Part shown: piece by piece, positions 44,936 to 56,576 of the stretch
Position numbering within the stretch: position 1 is the first letter of the stretch
How the letters are laid out: each line of letters begins with the position of its first letter
Assembly (NCBI GenBank): GCA_041574955.1
Contig: JBFGNS010000001.1
Span: 1 to 64,000 of the forward strand
Source of the DNA: CALZJC01 sp041574955
Lineage (GTDB): Bacteria > Acidobacteriota > Thermoanaerobaculia > Multivoradales > JAHEKO01
Length of the DNA: 64,000 nt
Reading direction: 5' to 3'
The notes under the pieces: generated by a model
What the model was told of the DNA's origin: nothing
Databases searched by the model: none
What the model saw: only the letters and a program-made list of their open reading frames with translations
Position numbers and translations under genes: made by a program

Positions 44936-46494
44936 GGCTGGGCTCCGTATTCGAGTATCCGGGTGGCGCCGTCGAGGGCACTACCGTCGGGGCCGGCAGT
45001 CTCGTAGAAGAACTTGCGCAGCAGGTTGCGCGCCACCTGCCGGCGGTAGCCGCGGCTGGCCCGCATGTCGCTGATCGGTGTGAAGTCGGCGTCGAGCGCC
45101 TCCAGGCCGGCGGCGACCGCCTCCTCGCTCCAGCGAGCGCCCTCGATCGCCTGCTCGCACCGCCGCGCTCGCTCGGGCGTCGCCGACATGCCGCCGAAAC
45201 CGATGCGGACGTCGCGCGCCCGGCCGTCCTCGAGCCGCAGGCAGAACGCCGCGCACACCGCCGAGATGTCCTGGTCGAACCGCTTCGAGATCTTGTAGGC
45301 GCGGAACAGACGGTCCGGTGGGGTGAGCGGTATACGCACCCGCTCGAGCAACTCGCCCGGCTCGAGGGCGGTCCGGCGGTAGCCGAGGTAGAACTCGTCG
45401 AGCGGCAGCTCGCGGCGTCGCTCGCCGCGAACCAGCACCACGCTGGCGTCGAGCGCCAGCAGCGCCGGCATCGAGTCGCCGATCGGCGAGCCGTTGACGA
45501 CGTTGCCGCCGAGGGTCGCGGCGTTGCGGATCGGCGGCGAGGCGAAGCGCCGTAGCAGCTCGCCGAAGTCGGGGAACCGCTCGGCCAGCTCCCGGTAGGT
45601 GTCGGTCAGGGTGACGGCGGCGCCGATCTCGAGGTGGCCGTCGGTCACCTCCAGCCGGCGCAGCTCCTCGACGTTGCCGACGTAGATCGTCTGCTCGATC
45701 TGCCGCAGCTCCTTGGTGATCCACAGGCCGACGTCGGTGCAGCCCGCCACCAGCCGGGCGTCGGGATGCCGCTCGGCCAGCTCGGTCAGCTCGGCCAGCC
45801 GGGTGGGCGCCCAGTAGCGGTGCTCGCCGCCGCCCGCCGCCGGGGCGGCGAGCTCGAGGCACCGGCGCCGGCCGAGGCCGCGCAGCCGCTCGACCAGCTC
45901 GCGCTCGTCGGCGCCGGGCTGTCCGCCCGGATCTGCCGGCGCGTGCAGCCAGTGGCCGTTGGCGCTCCGCCCGCGCTCGTACATCGCCCGCGCGGCGTCG
46001 AGAATCGGCCGGTAGCCGGTGCAGCGGCACAGGTTGCCGGCCAGCACGTCGCGGATACGCCGGCGGTCGGGATCGCGCTCGGACTTGTAGAGCGCGAACA
46101 GCGACATGACGAAGCCCGGCGTGCAGAAGCCGCACTGCGAGCCGTGGCAGTCGACCATCGCCCGCTGCACCGGATGCAGCTCGCCGTCGGGCGAGACCAG
46201 CGACTCGACGGTCACCAGGAGCTTGCCGTCGAGCGTCGGCAGCAGCTGGATGCAGGAGTTGAGGGCGCGGAAGCGGAGGCGGTCGCCGTCGAGCTCTCCA
46301 ACCACCACCGTGCAGGCGCCGCAGTCGCCCTCGGCGCAGCCCTCCTTGGTGCCGGTGCGGCGCAGGTGCTCGCGCAGGTAGGTCAGGACCGTGGTGTTCG
46401 GGTCGAGGCCCGAGACCGCGTGGAGCTCGCCGTCGAGCAGAAAACGGACCGTGCCGCCGGGCTCGTCGGCTTCGGCCTGATTCGCCGCCGTCAT
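44932..46494 (-). CDS. xdhA: Xanthine dehydrogenase, FAD and [2Fe-2S] subunit
   Basis: A 520-residue subunit. Two [2Fe-2S] clusters: GCAEGDCGACTVV in the N-terminal ferredoxin domain, and CHGSQCGFCTPGF with CRCTGYRPI in the helical domain. The FAD domain carries AGCTDVGLWITKEL and NAATLGGNVVNGSPIGDSMP. A short linker with Gly/Pro-rich sequence separates the two. ATG 46494 has GGAGG upstream at suitable distance; an ATG at 46518 is less likely. It passes electrons from the Mo site of XdhB to NAD. It is upstream of xdhB and downstream of the purine permease gene. Confidence 0.93.
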   Translation of the reverse strand: MTAANQAEADEPGGTVRFLLDGELHAVSGLDPNTTVLTYLREHLRRTGTKEGCAEGDCGACTVVVGELDGDRLRFRALNSCIQLLPTLDGKLLVTVESLVSPDGELHPVQRAMVDCHGSQCGFCTPGFVMSLFALYKSERDPDRRRIRDVLAGNLCRCTGYRPILDAARAMYERGRSANGHWLHAPADPGGQPGADERELVERLRGLGRRRCLELAAPAAGGGEHRYWAPTRLAELTELAERHPDARLVAGCTDVGLWITKELRQIEQTIYVGNVEELRRLEVTDGHLEIGAAVTLTDTYRELAERFPDFGELLRRFASPPIRNAATLGGNVVNGSPIGDSMPALLALDASVVLVRGERRRELPLDEFYLGYRRTALEPGELLERVRIPLTPPDRLFRAYKISKRFDQDISAVCAAFCLRLEDGRARDVRIGFGGMSATPERARRCEQAIEGARWSEEAVAAGLEALDADFTPISDMRASRGYRRQVARNLLRKFFYETAGPDGSALDGATRILEYGAQP

Positions 46495-46584
46495 GGTGTC
46501 GCCTCCTCCGGACAGCACGCCAGGGAGTCGAGAAGGCTGTCGGGAGTATAGCGCCAGCCGGCGCGCTCCGGCTGCCCGCCTCGA

Positions 46585-47892
46585 CTAGCCGCCGGTGCGG
46601 ACGGTGTAGAAGACGATCAGCAACGCGCCCAGCAGGTACATCAGCGGGTGGATGTCGCGGAAGCGGCCGCGCAGCAGCTTGATCGCCACCCAGGAGACGA
46701 TGCCGAAGCTGATGCCGTTGGCGATCGAGTAGGTGAACGGCATGGTCGCGGCGGTCAGGAAGGCCGGCACCGCCTCGTCGATCCGCGACCAGTCGATCTC
46801 GCGCGCGCCCTGCATCATCAGCGCACCGACCACGATCAGCGCCGGCGCGGTGGCGAAGGCGGGCACCGCGGTGAACAGCGGCGTCAGGAACAGCGACAGC
46901 AGGAACAGCAATCCGACCACCACCGCGGTCAGGCCGGTGCGACCGCCCTCCTCGACGCCGGTGGCCGACTCGACGTAGCTGGTGACCGTGCTGGTGCCCA
47001 CCGCCGCCCCGACCATGGTGCCGACGGCGTCGGCCGCGAACGCCCGCTCGGAGCGCGGCAGCTCGCCCCGCTTGTCGACGAAGCCGGCCAGCCGGCCGAC
47101 GCCGATCAGCGTACCGGCGGTGTCGAAGATGTCGACGAACAGGAACGCCAGCACCACCAGCAGCAGCTTGCCGGTCATCAGGCCGGAGAAGTCGAGAGCG
47201 AAGAGCGTCTCCTCGGGCAGCCCCGGCCAGCTGACGAGCTGGACGGGGGGCGCGATGATCCCGGCTCCCCAGGCGATGCCGGTAACGCCCAGGATGCCGA
47301 TAAGGATCGCACCCCTTACGCGCGCCGACATCAGCACCGCCATCACCACCAGCCCGGCGAGCGCCAGCAGGGCGGTCGCGGCATGCACGTCGCCCAGGGT
47401 CACCAGCGTCGCCGGGTGGTCGACCACCAGGCCGGCGTTCTGGAAGCCGATGATCGCCAGGAACAGGCCGATGCCGCTCATGGTGGCGATCTTGATCGAC
47501 TGCGGGATGGCGCGCAGCAGGGCGGTGCGCACCCCGGTCAGCGCCAGCACCAGGAACAGCGCCCCCTCGACGAAGACAGCCGCCAGCGCCACCTGCCAGG
47601 AGATCCCCATGCCGAGCACGACGCCGAAGGTGAAGTAGGCGTTCAGACCCATGCCGGGCGCCAGCGCGAACGGGTAGTTGGCCAGCAGGCCCATCGCCAG
47701 GGTGGCGGCGGCCGAGGCCAGAGCGGTGGCGACCGCCACGTCGCTCGCCGGCAGGCCGGCCTGCGACAGGATCTGCGGGTTGACGAACAGGATGTAGGAC
47801 ATGGTGAGGAAGGTCACCACGCCCGCCCGCACCTCGGTGGCCACCGAGCTGCCCTGGGCCTCGATCCGGAACCACCGTTCCAGCACGCTCAC
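46585..47892 (-). CDS. AzgA-type NCS2 purine permease
   Basis: A 435-residue transporter of the NCS2/AzgA (adenine-hypoxanthine-guanine) group: LERWFRIEAQGSSVATEVRAG, FLTMSYILFVNPQIL, NYPFALAPGMGLNAYFTFGVV, VFVDIFDTAGTLIGVGR and GTSTVTSYVESATGVEEGGRTG, all family signatures. It has 12-14 helices and imports purine bases with protons. GTG 47892 is chosen as the first good start; a perfect TATAAT lies only 10 bases before it (47907-47902), so the message may be leaderless. It heads the purine operon with xdhA and xdhB. Confidence 0.92.
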   Translation of the reverse strand: MSVLERWFRIEAQGSSVATEVRAGVVTFLTMSYILFVNPQILSQAGLPASDVAVATALASAAATLAMGLLANYPFALAPGMGLNAYFTFGVVLGMGISWQVALAAVFVEGALFLVLALTGVRTALLRAIPQSIKIATMSGIGLFLAIIGFQNAGLVVDHPATLVTLGDVHAATALLALAGLVVMAVLMSARVRGAILIGILGVTGIAWGAGIIAPPVQLVSWPGLPEETLFALDFSGLMTGKLLLVVLAFLFVDIFDTAGTLIGVGRLAGFVDKRGELPRSERAFAADAVGTMVGAAVGTSTVTSYVESATGVEEGGRTGLTAVVVGLLFLLSLFLTPLFTAVPAFATAPALIVVGALMMQGAREIDWSRIDEAVPAFLTAATMPFTYSIANGISFGIVSWVAIKLLRGRFRDIHPLMYLLGALLIVFYTVRTGG

Positions 47893-47901
47893 GGAGTGGC
47901 G

Positions 47902-47907
47902 ATTATA
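47902..47907 (-). promoter_or_regulatory. TATAAT immediately upstream of the purine permease start
   Basis: A perfect TATAAT (minus strand) lies ten bases before GTG 47892. If it is a -10 box, transcription would begin within a few bases of the start codon and translation would be leaderless. No -35 at the right distance is visible, so use is uncertain. Confidence 0.4.
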
Positions 47908-47972
47908 CCTCCGGCGCCGGGCGTCGGCGGTGAGGGGGCTTGAGGCTTCGGGCCGGGTGCGCTGGGCGGTCG

Positions 47973-48029
47973 GGGCCCGGGGCTGCGCTCCAAAGGCGAG
48001 GGTGATGTCGCTCCGCCCCGGGCCCCCGC
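47973..48029 (-). repeat. Stem-loop repeat, copy A
   Basis: A hairpin with complementary 12-base arms (GGGGCCCGGGGC at 47973-47984 and GCCCCGGGCCCC at 48015-48026) and a loop containing CCAAAGGCGAGGGTGATGTC. The 49 bases 47981-48029 recur almost exactly in inverse orientation at 51891-51938, the other side of ygfK-ygeY, with one indel and one mismatch. Both copies are intergenic. Confidence 0.8.
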
Positions 48030-48191
48030 GCGGTTGGCGCACCCTCCGGGGGGGTGGCTGAGGAGCGGCGGTCGCTTCGAGGGGCAGCGAGATCCGGGGC
48101 TACCTCCTGCTATGCTGACTTCGTTCCCTCAGCGATGGCCCGCGCTCCCCGGGCGAGTGCCTCGTCAGGCTGGAGGCGGGCGGCCGAGCCG

Positions 48192-50246
48192 ATGCCCGAT
48201 CTGATCCCGTATCCCTTCCCGGCACTGGTCGAGCACATGCTCGACGGGCTCGAGCGGCAGGGCGAGATCTTCCATCTGCCGGCGGGCAAGTTCGTGCGCG
48301 GTCTGGACGGGCTGGACCTGTCGGTCGACTTCCACGGCCACCCGGTGTCGAGCCCGCTGGGGCCCGCCGCCGGGCCGCAGACCCAGATGGCCCAGAACAT
48401 CGTGCTCTCCTGGCTCGGCGGCTGCCGCGTGATGGAGCTCAAAACGGTCCAGATCCTCGACGAGCTGCACATCCCGCGGCCGTGCATCGATGTCCACCAG
48501 GTCGGCCTGAACGCCGAGTGGTCGCAGGAGCTCAAGCTCGAGGAGTCGCTCGAGGAGTACGTCAAGGGCGCCATGCTGGTCGAGATGCTGCGCTCGGGCG
48601 AGGTGGCGCCGGCGGCGGGGTTCGGCTCGGTGGTCTACGACATGAGCGTCGGCTACGACCTGCACGGCATCCGCAGCCGGCGGGTGCTCGAGTTCATCGA
48701 CGCCATGCGCGACGCGACGCCGATCGTCGACCGGCTGCGTCGCCAGATCCCCGACCGCTTCAAGCGGCTGCGCGACCTCGACTACCCGACGCGGCTGTCG
48801 GACAGCATCACCCTGAGCACCTTCCACGGCTGTCCGCCGGACGAGATCGAGAAGATCATGGAGTTTCTGTTGCGCGACCTCGGGGTGCACGCCATCGTCA
48901 AGTTCAACCCGATGCTGCTCGGACCCGAGCGGGCACGCTGGCTGCTGCACGACACCCTGGGCTACGACGATCTGGCGATCCCGGACTCGGCCTTCGAGCG
49001 CGACACCACGTGGCCGCAGGCGGTGGGTATCGTCGAGCGGCTGGGCGAGCTGGCCGCCGAGCTCGGGCTCGGCTTCGGCGCCAAGTTCAGCAACACCATG
49101 ATCGTCGAGAACCGGCGCGGCTTCCTGGCCCCGGGGGTGGAGGAGGTCTACCTCTCCGGCCAGCCGCTGCACGTCCTGGCGGTGCATCTGGTGCGCCGCT
49201 TCCGCCGGGTGTTCGGCGACCGCTACCCGATCTCGTTCGCCGCCGGCGTCGACCGCGGCAACTTTCCCGACGCCGTGGCGCTCGGGCTGGTGCCGATCAC
49301 CGTCTGCACCGACCTGCTGCGCAAGGGCGGCTACGGCCGGCTGCGCGGCTACCACTCCGAGCTGGCGCGGCGCATGCGCGAGCTGGGGGCCGCCAGCGTC
49401 GAGCAGTTCACACTGCTGGCCTACGGCGAGGCGGAGCCGGCGCTGGCCGCGCTCGATCCGACGCCGTCCGGCGAGCGGCTCGAGCGCTGCCGTCGTGCGC
49501 TGGCCGAGGGCGGCGATCTGCGGCAGGCGGCGGGCGACGAGCTGTTCGAGCGCTGGGTCTCGGCCGCGCGCCTGCGCAACACCGAGCGGTATGTCGACCA
49601 GGCCACCGCCGATCCACGCTACACGCGTGTCGGCGTCGACCCGCCGCCCCGCAAGATCGGCAGCCACCTGGAGCTGTTCGACTGCGTGACCTGCGACATC
49701 TGCGTGCCGGTGTGCCCCAACGACGCCAACTTCACCTTCGGCAGCGAGCAGCGCCAGATCGCGGTGGCGCGCGCCGTGCCCGACGGCGGTGGCTGGCGGT
49801 GGCACCACGGCGAGCCGCTCGAGCTCGAGCGCCGCCACCAGATCGGCAACTTCTACGACTTCTGCAACGACTGCGGTAACTGCGACATCTTCTGCCCCGA
49901 GGACGGCGGCCCGTACGTCATCAAGCCGCGCTTCTTCGGCCACGAGGAGGCCTGGCGGCAGTTCCGGCATCTCGACGGTTTCGTGCTGGCGCGCGGCGGC
50001 GACGGCGACCGGGTGCTCGGCCGGTTCGGCGGGCGTGAGTTCCGGCTCGAGACGGCGGGTGGGAGGATACGCTACGCGGGGCCCGGCTTCGCCGTCGAGT
50101 TCGACGCCGGCTCGCCCGAGGAGACCTTGCGGGGCGAAGCGCGTGGCGAGGTCGACCTGACCTACTGCCACATCATGGACTACCTCAGGCGTTCCATCCT
50201 GGACTCGCCACAGGTAACCTACGTCGCCAGCCTGGCCGCGCGCTAG
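48192..50246 (+). CDS. ygfK: Short YgfK-like iron-sulfur oxidoreductase
   Basis: A 684-residue protein matching E. coli YgfK (about 1030 residues) in its N-terminal dihydroorotate-dehydrogenase-like part: GPAAGPQTQMAQNIVLSWL, ELKTVQILD, FNMSVGY-like YDMSVGYDLHGI, LSTFHGCPPDEIEKI, VKFNPMLLG, FGAKFSNTM and CTDLLRKGGYGRL. Its C-terminal ferredoxin part holds CVTCDICVPVCPNDA and CNDCGNCDIFCPEDG, two 4Fe-4S sites. The central GltD-like NAD(P)H-binding flavoprotein domain of E. coli YgfK is absent. ATG 48192 precedes MPDLIPYPFPALVEHML. It is divergent from the permease and precedes the ygeY-like gene by 68 bases. In anaerobic purine routes it is thought to reduce an intermediate. Confidence 0.88.
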   Translation: MPDLIPYPFPALVEHMLDGLERQGEIFHLPAGKFVRGLDGLDLSVDFHGHPVSSPLGPAAGPQTQMAQNIVLSWLGGCRVMELKTVQILDELHIPRPCIDVHQVGLNAEWSQELKLEESLEEYVKGAMLVEMLRSGEVAPAAGFGSVVYDMSVGYDLHGIRSRRVLEFIDAMRDATPIVDRLRRQIPDRFKRLRDLDYPTRLSDSITLSTFHGCPPDEIEKIMEFLLRDLGVHAIVKFNPMLLGPERARWLLHDTLGYDDLAIPDSAFERDTTWPQAVGIVERLGELAAELGLGFGAKFSNTMIVENRRGFLAPGVEEVYLSGQPLHVLAVHLVRRFRRVFGDRYPISFAAGVDRGNFPDAVALGLVPITVCTDLLRKGGYGRLRGYHSELARRMRELGAASVEQFTLLAYGEAEPALAALDPTPSGERLERCRRALAEGGDLRQAAGDELFERWVSAARLRNTERYVDQATADPRYTRVGVDPPPRKIGSHLELFDCVTCDICVPVCPNDANFTFGSEQRQIAVARAVPDGGGWRWHHGEPLELERRHQIGNFYDFCNDCGNCDIFCPEDGGPYVIKPRFFGHEEAWRQFRHLDGFVLARGGDGDRVLGRFGGREFRLETAGGRIRYAGPGFAVEFDAGSPEETLRGEARGEVDLTYCHIMDYLRRSILDSPQVTYVASLAAR

Positions 50247-50314
50247 GCGCCTTGCGAGGACGGGCCGGCAGGCGGGCGCACGGCGCCCGGCGCGGCCGCG
50301 AAAGGAGACTAGCG

Positions 50315-51835
50315 TTGGACGACAAGATCCGGGAGCTGGCCGACGGCTCGACAGCGCTGGCGGTCGAGATCCTGCGCGAGGCGATCCGGCTGCCGGCCGA
50401 CTACGTCGAGCGCGCGCTGGAGGACGGCGGCGATCCGGCTTGCGGCCTGTCGAACCACGAGAAGCCACGGCTCGAGTACCTGCGCCGCACGATCGTCGAG
50501 ATCGGCGCCGTCGACCGGCCCGAGGACGTCGGCTACGACGCATTCGGCAACCTGCGCTGGACGGTCGAGGACCCGGCCGACGGCGTTGCCGATTCCGACA
50601 AGACGGTGGTCTACCTCGACGGCCATACCGACACCGTCAAGGCGCTGCGTCCACGGTGGCACGAGACGATCGGCGGCGGCATCGACGCTTACGACGGGCT
50701 GACGGACCCGCGGTGCGTGGACCGCGAGTTCCTGCGCCGTGAGCTCGGCTACCTGCCGCCGGACGACGAGTGGCGGCACCTGGTGTGGGGACGCGGCGCG
50801 GCCGACCAGCTCGCCGGCGTCGTCTGCCAGATGCTGGCCACCCGGCTGCTGCGCGAGCTGCGGGCCGAAGGCGCGCTGGCCGGGGTGGCGGTGCGCAGCT
50901 ACGCCACCGTCGCCGAGGAGGACAACGACGGTGGCGGGCCGATGCACCTGATGCGCCGCCAGCTGCCGGCGGCGCCGCCGGCGCTGCTGCCCGACGTCTT
51001 CCTGCTGAGCGAGCCCACCGGGTCGGCGAGCGAGGGCGCGCTGGGGATCTACCGCGGGCAGCGCGGTCGGATGCAGATCGAGGTCGAGGTCACCGGCAAG
51101 AGCTGCCACGGCTCGATGCCGTGGGAGGGGCGCAACCCGCTCGAGCACGGGGCGTCGATCCTGGCCGAGGCCGCCGCCTACGCCGCCGGCGACGGCTTCG
51201 CGCGCGACGAGTTCCTCGGGCCCGGTACCCGTACCGCCAGCTGGGCGGTGCTGGAGACCCCGTCCGACTGCGCGGTGCCCGAGCGGTTCACCTTCCGCTT
51301 CGACCGCCGGTTGACCACCGGCGAGGATCCCGAGCGGGCGCTGGCCGACGTCGAGCAGCTGCCGGCGGTCGAGCGGGCGCGGCAGGACGGCCTGGTGGTG
51401 GAGGTGCGGGCGCCGCTCTACGACGAGCCCACCTGGTGCGGCCAGCGACCCGGCAACCCGCAGATCTACCCCGGCTGGGTGACCCCCGCCGAGCACCCGG
51501 CGATCGCGGCGGCGCTCGAGACCTACCGCCGGGTGGTGACCCCCGGCGTGGCGCGCGACGCGCCGGCCGGTGGCATGCGGCGCGAGCCGCGGCTGTCACG
51601 CTGGACCTTCTCGACCGACGGCGTCGGCGTGCCGGTGGAGCAGGGCTCGCTGGCGGTGCCGGAGGAGAAGAACTGGGTGACGGCCGGCCGTTTCACCCAT
51701 CCCGCGATGTTCGGCTTCGGTCCCGGCATCGAGCAGAACACGCACAAGATCGGCGAGTGCGTCGACGGCCGCGAGCTGGCGCCGGTGATCGCGTTCTACG
51801 CGCGCTATCCGAGCCTGTACCGGGGGTGGAGGTAG
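50315..51835 (+). CDS. ygeY: YgeY-like M20-family metal-dependent hydrolase
   Basis: A 506-residue peptidase-M20/ArgE-type enzyme. Zinc-site segments: VVYLDGHTDTVKA, WGRGAADQLAGVVCQMLA and ATVAEEDNDGGGPM; the dimerisation domain follows with GKSCHGSMPWEGRNPLEH, a family hallmark. It ends FTHPAMFGFGPGIEQNTHKIGE. YgeY-type proteins of the same gene set hydrolyse an N-carbamoyl or amide intermediate. TTG 50315 is chosen because AAAGGAG lies seven bases upstream. It is longer than E. coli YgeY (about 400 residues) through internal insertions. It lies 68 bases downstream of ygfK, so the two are likely co-transcribed. Confidence 0.86.
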   Translation: MDDKIRELADGSTALAVEILREAIRLPADYVERALEDGGDPACGLSNHEKPRLEYLRRTIVEIGAVDRPEDVGYDAFGNLRWTVEDPADGVADSDKTVVYLDGHTDTVKALRPRWHETIGGGIDAYDGLTDPRCVDREFLRRELGYLPPDDEWRHLVWGRGAADQLAGVVCQMLATRLLRELRAEGALAGVAVRSYATVAEEDNDGGGPMHLMRRQLPAAPPALLPDVFLLSEPTGSASEGALGIYRGQRGRMQIEVEVTGKSCHGSMPWEGRNPLEHGASILAEAAAYAAGDGFARDEFLGPGTRTASWAVLETPSDCAVPERFTFRFDRRLTTGEDPERALADVEQLPAVERARQDGLVVEVRAPLYDEPTWCGQRPGNPQIYPGWVTPAEHPAIAAALETYRRVVTPGVARDAPAGGMRREPRLSRWTFSTDGVGVPVEQGSLAVPEEKNWVTAGRFTHPAMFGFGPGIEQNTHKIGECVDGRELAPVIAFYARYPSLYRGWR

Positions 51836-51890
51836 AAGGGCTGGGGGTCTTGTGGGCTCGGAGCAGTTCGCCGGGAGGGAGCGGCGGCCG

Positions 51891-51938
51891 GCGGGGGCCC
51901 GGGCGGAGCGACATCACCCTCGCCATTGGAGCGCAGCC
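51891..51938 (+). repeat. Stem-loop repeat, copy B
   Basis: Nearly the exact inverse of copy A (47981-48029): one extra or missing G in a G-run and one base change. It lies in the 289-base gap after the ygeY-like gene, with otherwise no supported gene. With copy A it brackets ygfK-ygeY as an inverted pair. The hairpin stem is less perfect here. Confidence 0.78.
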
Positions 51939-52124
51939 GGGGCCACCGCTGGCCTAGCGACCGGGCTCTACTCCAAAGCACCTGCTACGCCTCTCACACC
52001 GTCAGTGCCAGCGCGGAGTCTGCTTGGCTTGGGGACCTGAGGGCCAGTCCCGCCATCGCGAGGGAGCCCGGAACCAGCTCTGCCGCGAGTGCCGCGCTCT
52101 GGCGCGCGCGAGCTCCCGTCGGCC

Positions 52125-52721
52125 TCATGGCAGCGGGATCTGGCCGGCGGGCTTGACTGCCTGGTAGCGCGCCGACAGGTCGGCGTATATCGCCTCGATG
52201 CGGCGGACCTTCTCGCGCAGCGGATCGGCCCTGTCGCCGGGCAGGGCGGCGATCTCGGCGCGCAGGTCGTGTGCCTGCCAGTACGCATTGCGCCGCCGGT
52301 AGCGGCCCTCCGGCAGGTCGAACACCTGGGCCAGGATGCGCAGGTCGTGCGGGATGGCGAAGCGGTCTCGCGAGTCCTCGTAGCCGAACAGGTAGTGGAA
52401 GTTGTCGAAGCCGGACCAGGTGATGGCCGAAAGGCACAGCGAGCACGGCTCGTGCGAGGCGAGAAAGAGGCAGTCGCCGGGAGCCGGACGCTCGGCCGCG
52501 GGCAGCCGCCACAGCCGGCGCACCGCCTCCACCTCGCCGTGCCACAGCGGGCAGTCGGTCTCCTGGTTGGTGGCGGCGATCACCAGCGACAGGTCGCTCT
52601 TGCGCAGCACCGCGGCGCCGAAGATCTTGTTGCCGGCGTCGACACCCTCGACGGTCAGCGGCACGACGTCGTGCTCTAGGACCTCGAGCAGGCGGGCGAT
52701 CCGCTCGCTGTCCGTCGGCAT
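52125..52721 (-). CDS. Nucleoside-deaminase-fold protein
   Basis: A 198-residue protein of the cytidine/guanine-deaminase fold: the zinc motif WHGEVEAV (His and catalytic Glu) and HEPCSLCLSAITWSG (PCxxC) are both present. After the core it has a long C-terminal helical part. It deaminates a purine or related base in the cytoplasm, most likely guanine- or adenine-like in this setting, though the substrate is not proven. Start ATG 52721 is four bases after the SsnA stop, so the deaminase is translated next in the same minus-strand operon (xdhD, ssnA, deaminase). Confidence 0.88.
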   Translation of the reverse strand: MPTDSERIARLLEVLEHDVVPLTVEGVDAGNKIFGAAVLRKSDLSLVIAATNQETDCPLWHGEVEAVRRLWRLPAAERPAPGDCLFLASHEPCSLCLSAITWSGFDNFHYLFGYEDSRDRFAIPHDLRILAQVFDLPEGRYRRRNAYWQAHDLRAEIAALPGDRADPLREKVRRIEAIYADLSARYQAVKPAGQIPLP

Positions 52722-52725
52722 CGGA

Positions 52726-53949
52726 TCAGCCGGGCGCCAGCGCCGCCATCCGCCGCCACAGGCGCGGCGCCTGGCGCTCGGCCTCGGCGCGGATCTCCTC
52801 GAGGTCGGCGGTGAGCAGCCGGCGGTCTGCCACCACCACCCGGCCGTCGACCACCACGTGCCGCGCGCCGCCGTCGTCGGCCGCCACCGCGTCGGCCAGC
52901 GCACCCGGCGCCAGCGGCGCCAGCTGGCCGCCCAGCCGCTCGCCCGCCAGCAGGTGGCCGCCGGCCAGGCGTGGCGCCACCTCCGCCGCCGGCTGACCGT
53001 GGTCGGCGGCCTCGTCGAACAGCGCCGCCGCCTCCTCGTCGAGCCGCGACGGATAGCCGTCGGTGCCGAGAGCCACCCGCGGGCTGGCGGCGAGGGCGGC
53101 GGCGTATCCCACCCGGTTGCCGCGGTTCGAGCGCGGGTTGTGGACGAACCACAGGCCGCGCTCGGCCGCCAGCTCGACCTGCTCGCGGCTGCAATGCACG
53201 CCGTGCGCCAGGATCGAGCCGGGCGGCAGCGCGCCGAGCTGGAGCAGCCGCTCGAGCGGGCCGGCCCAGCCGCGCTCGCGGGCGTCCGCGACGTCGGCGC
53301 CGTCCTCGGCGACGTGAACGTGCTGCACCGTGCCGAGCTCGCGACACAGCTCGCCGGCCTCGCGCACGGTGTCGTCGGACACCGTGAACGAGGCGTGCAG
53401 GCCGACCACACCACGCACCAGCGGCCGCCGGTTGCCGGTGATGAAGCGGCGGCACTCGGCCAGCCCGCGGCGGGCCTCCGCGCGGCCGCCGTTGCGTTCG
53501 GTGGCGCCGAAGGTGAGCACCGCCCGGATCCCCACCTCCTGGCAGGCGTCGGCCAGGATGTCGAGCGAGCCCTCGATGAGCGCCGGCGACTCGTGGTGGT
53601 CGACCAGGGTGGTGACGCCGGCGAGCAGCGACTCGGCGGCGTAGTAGCGCGCCGAGGCGCGCAAGCTGGCCTCGTCGAGCGCCCGGTCGAGGCGCCACCA
53701 GACCCGCTCGAGGATCTCGAGGAAGCTGCGGGGCGGCGGCTCGGCGGCGGGCATGCCGAGCGGAGCCAGGCCGCTGTAGATGTGGGTGTGGGCGTTGACG
53801 CCGCCGGGGACGATGCGGCAGCCGCCGCAGTCGAGCTCGCCGGCGGCACCGTGCGCCGCGCCGAACGCCGTGACCCGACCGCCGGCCGCGGTCAGCACCG
53901 CGCCGTCGCGGTCGGGACCGAGCACCAGCGCCGCCGAACCGGCCGCCAT
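52726..53949 (-). CDS. ssnA: SsnA-like amidohydrolase (putative aminohydrolase)
   Basis: A 407-residue member of the amidohydrolase superfamily (ATZ/TRZ, guanine-deaminase type). Metal site: NAHTHIYSGLAPLGM (HxH), HASFTVSDD, HVAEDGADV, HCSREQVEL and ALGTDGYPSR (final Asp). Family members deaminate guanine or hydrolyse related ring amides. E. coli SsnA lies in the same type of cluster. It begins two bases after the XdhD-like stop and ends four bases before the deaminase start, so all three are one operon. Confidence 0.9.
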   Translation of the reverse strand: MAAGSAALVLGPDRDGAVLTAAGGRVTAFGAAHGAAGELDCGGCRIVPGGVNAHTHIYSGLAPLGMPAAEPPPRSFLEILERVWWRLDRALDEASLRASARYYAAESLLAGVTTLVDHHESPALIEGSLDILADACQEVGIRAVLTFGATERNGGRAEARRGLAECRRFITGNRRPLVRGVVGLHASFTVSDDTVREAGELCRELGTVQHVHVAEDGADVADARERGWAGPLERLLQLGALPPGSILAHGVHCSREQVELAAERGLWFVHNPRSNRGNRVGYAAALAASPRVALGTDGYPSRLDEEAAALFDEAADHGQPAAEVAPRLAGGHLLAGERLGGQLAPLAPGALADAVAADDGGARHVVVDGRVVVADRRLLTADLEEIRAEAERQAPRLWRRMAALAPG

Positions 53950-53951
53950 GG

Positions 53952-56576
<2,625 letters not shown>

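Noticed and set aside
44981..47875. Long minus-strand open frame across xdhA and the permease
   Set aside because: Out-of-frame shadow; both true genes have complete family motifs in another frame.
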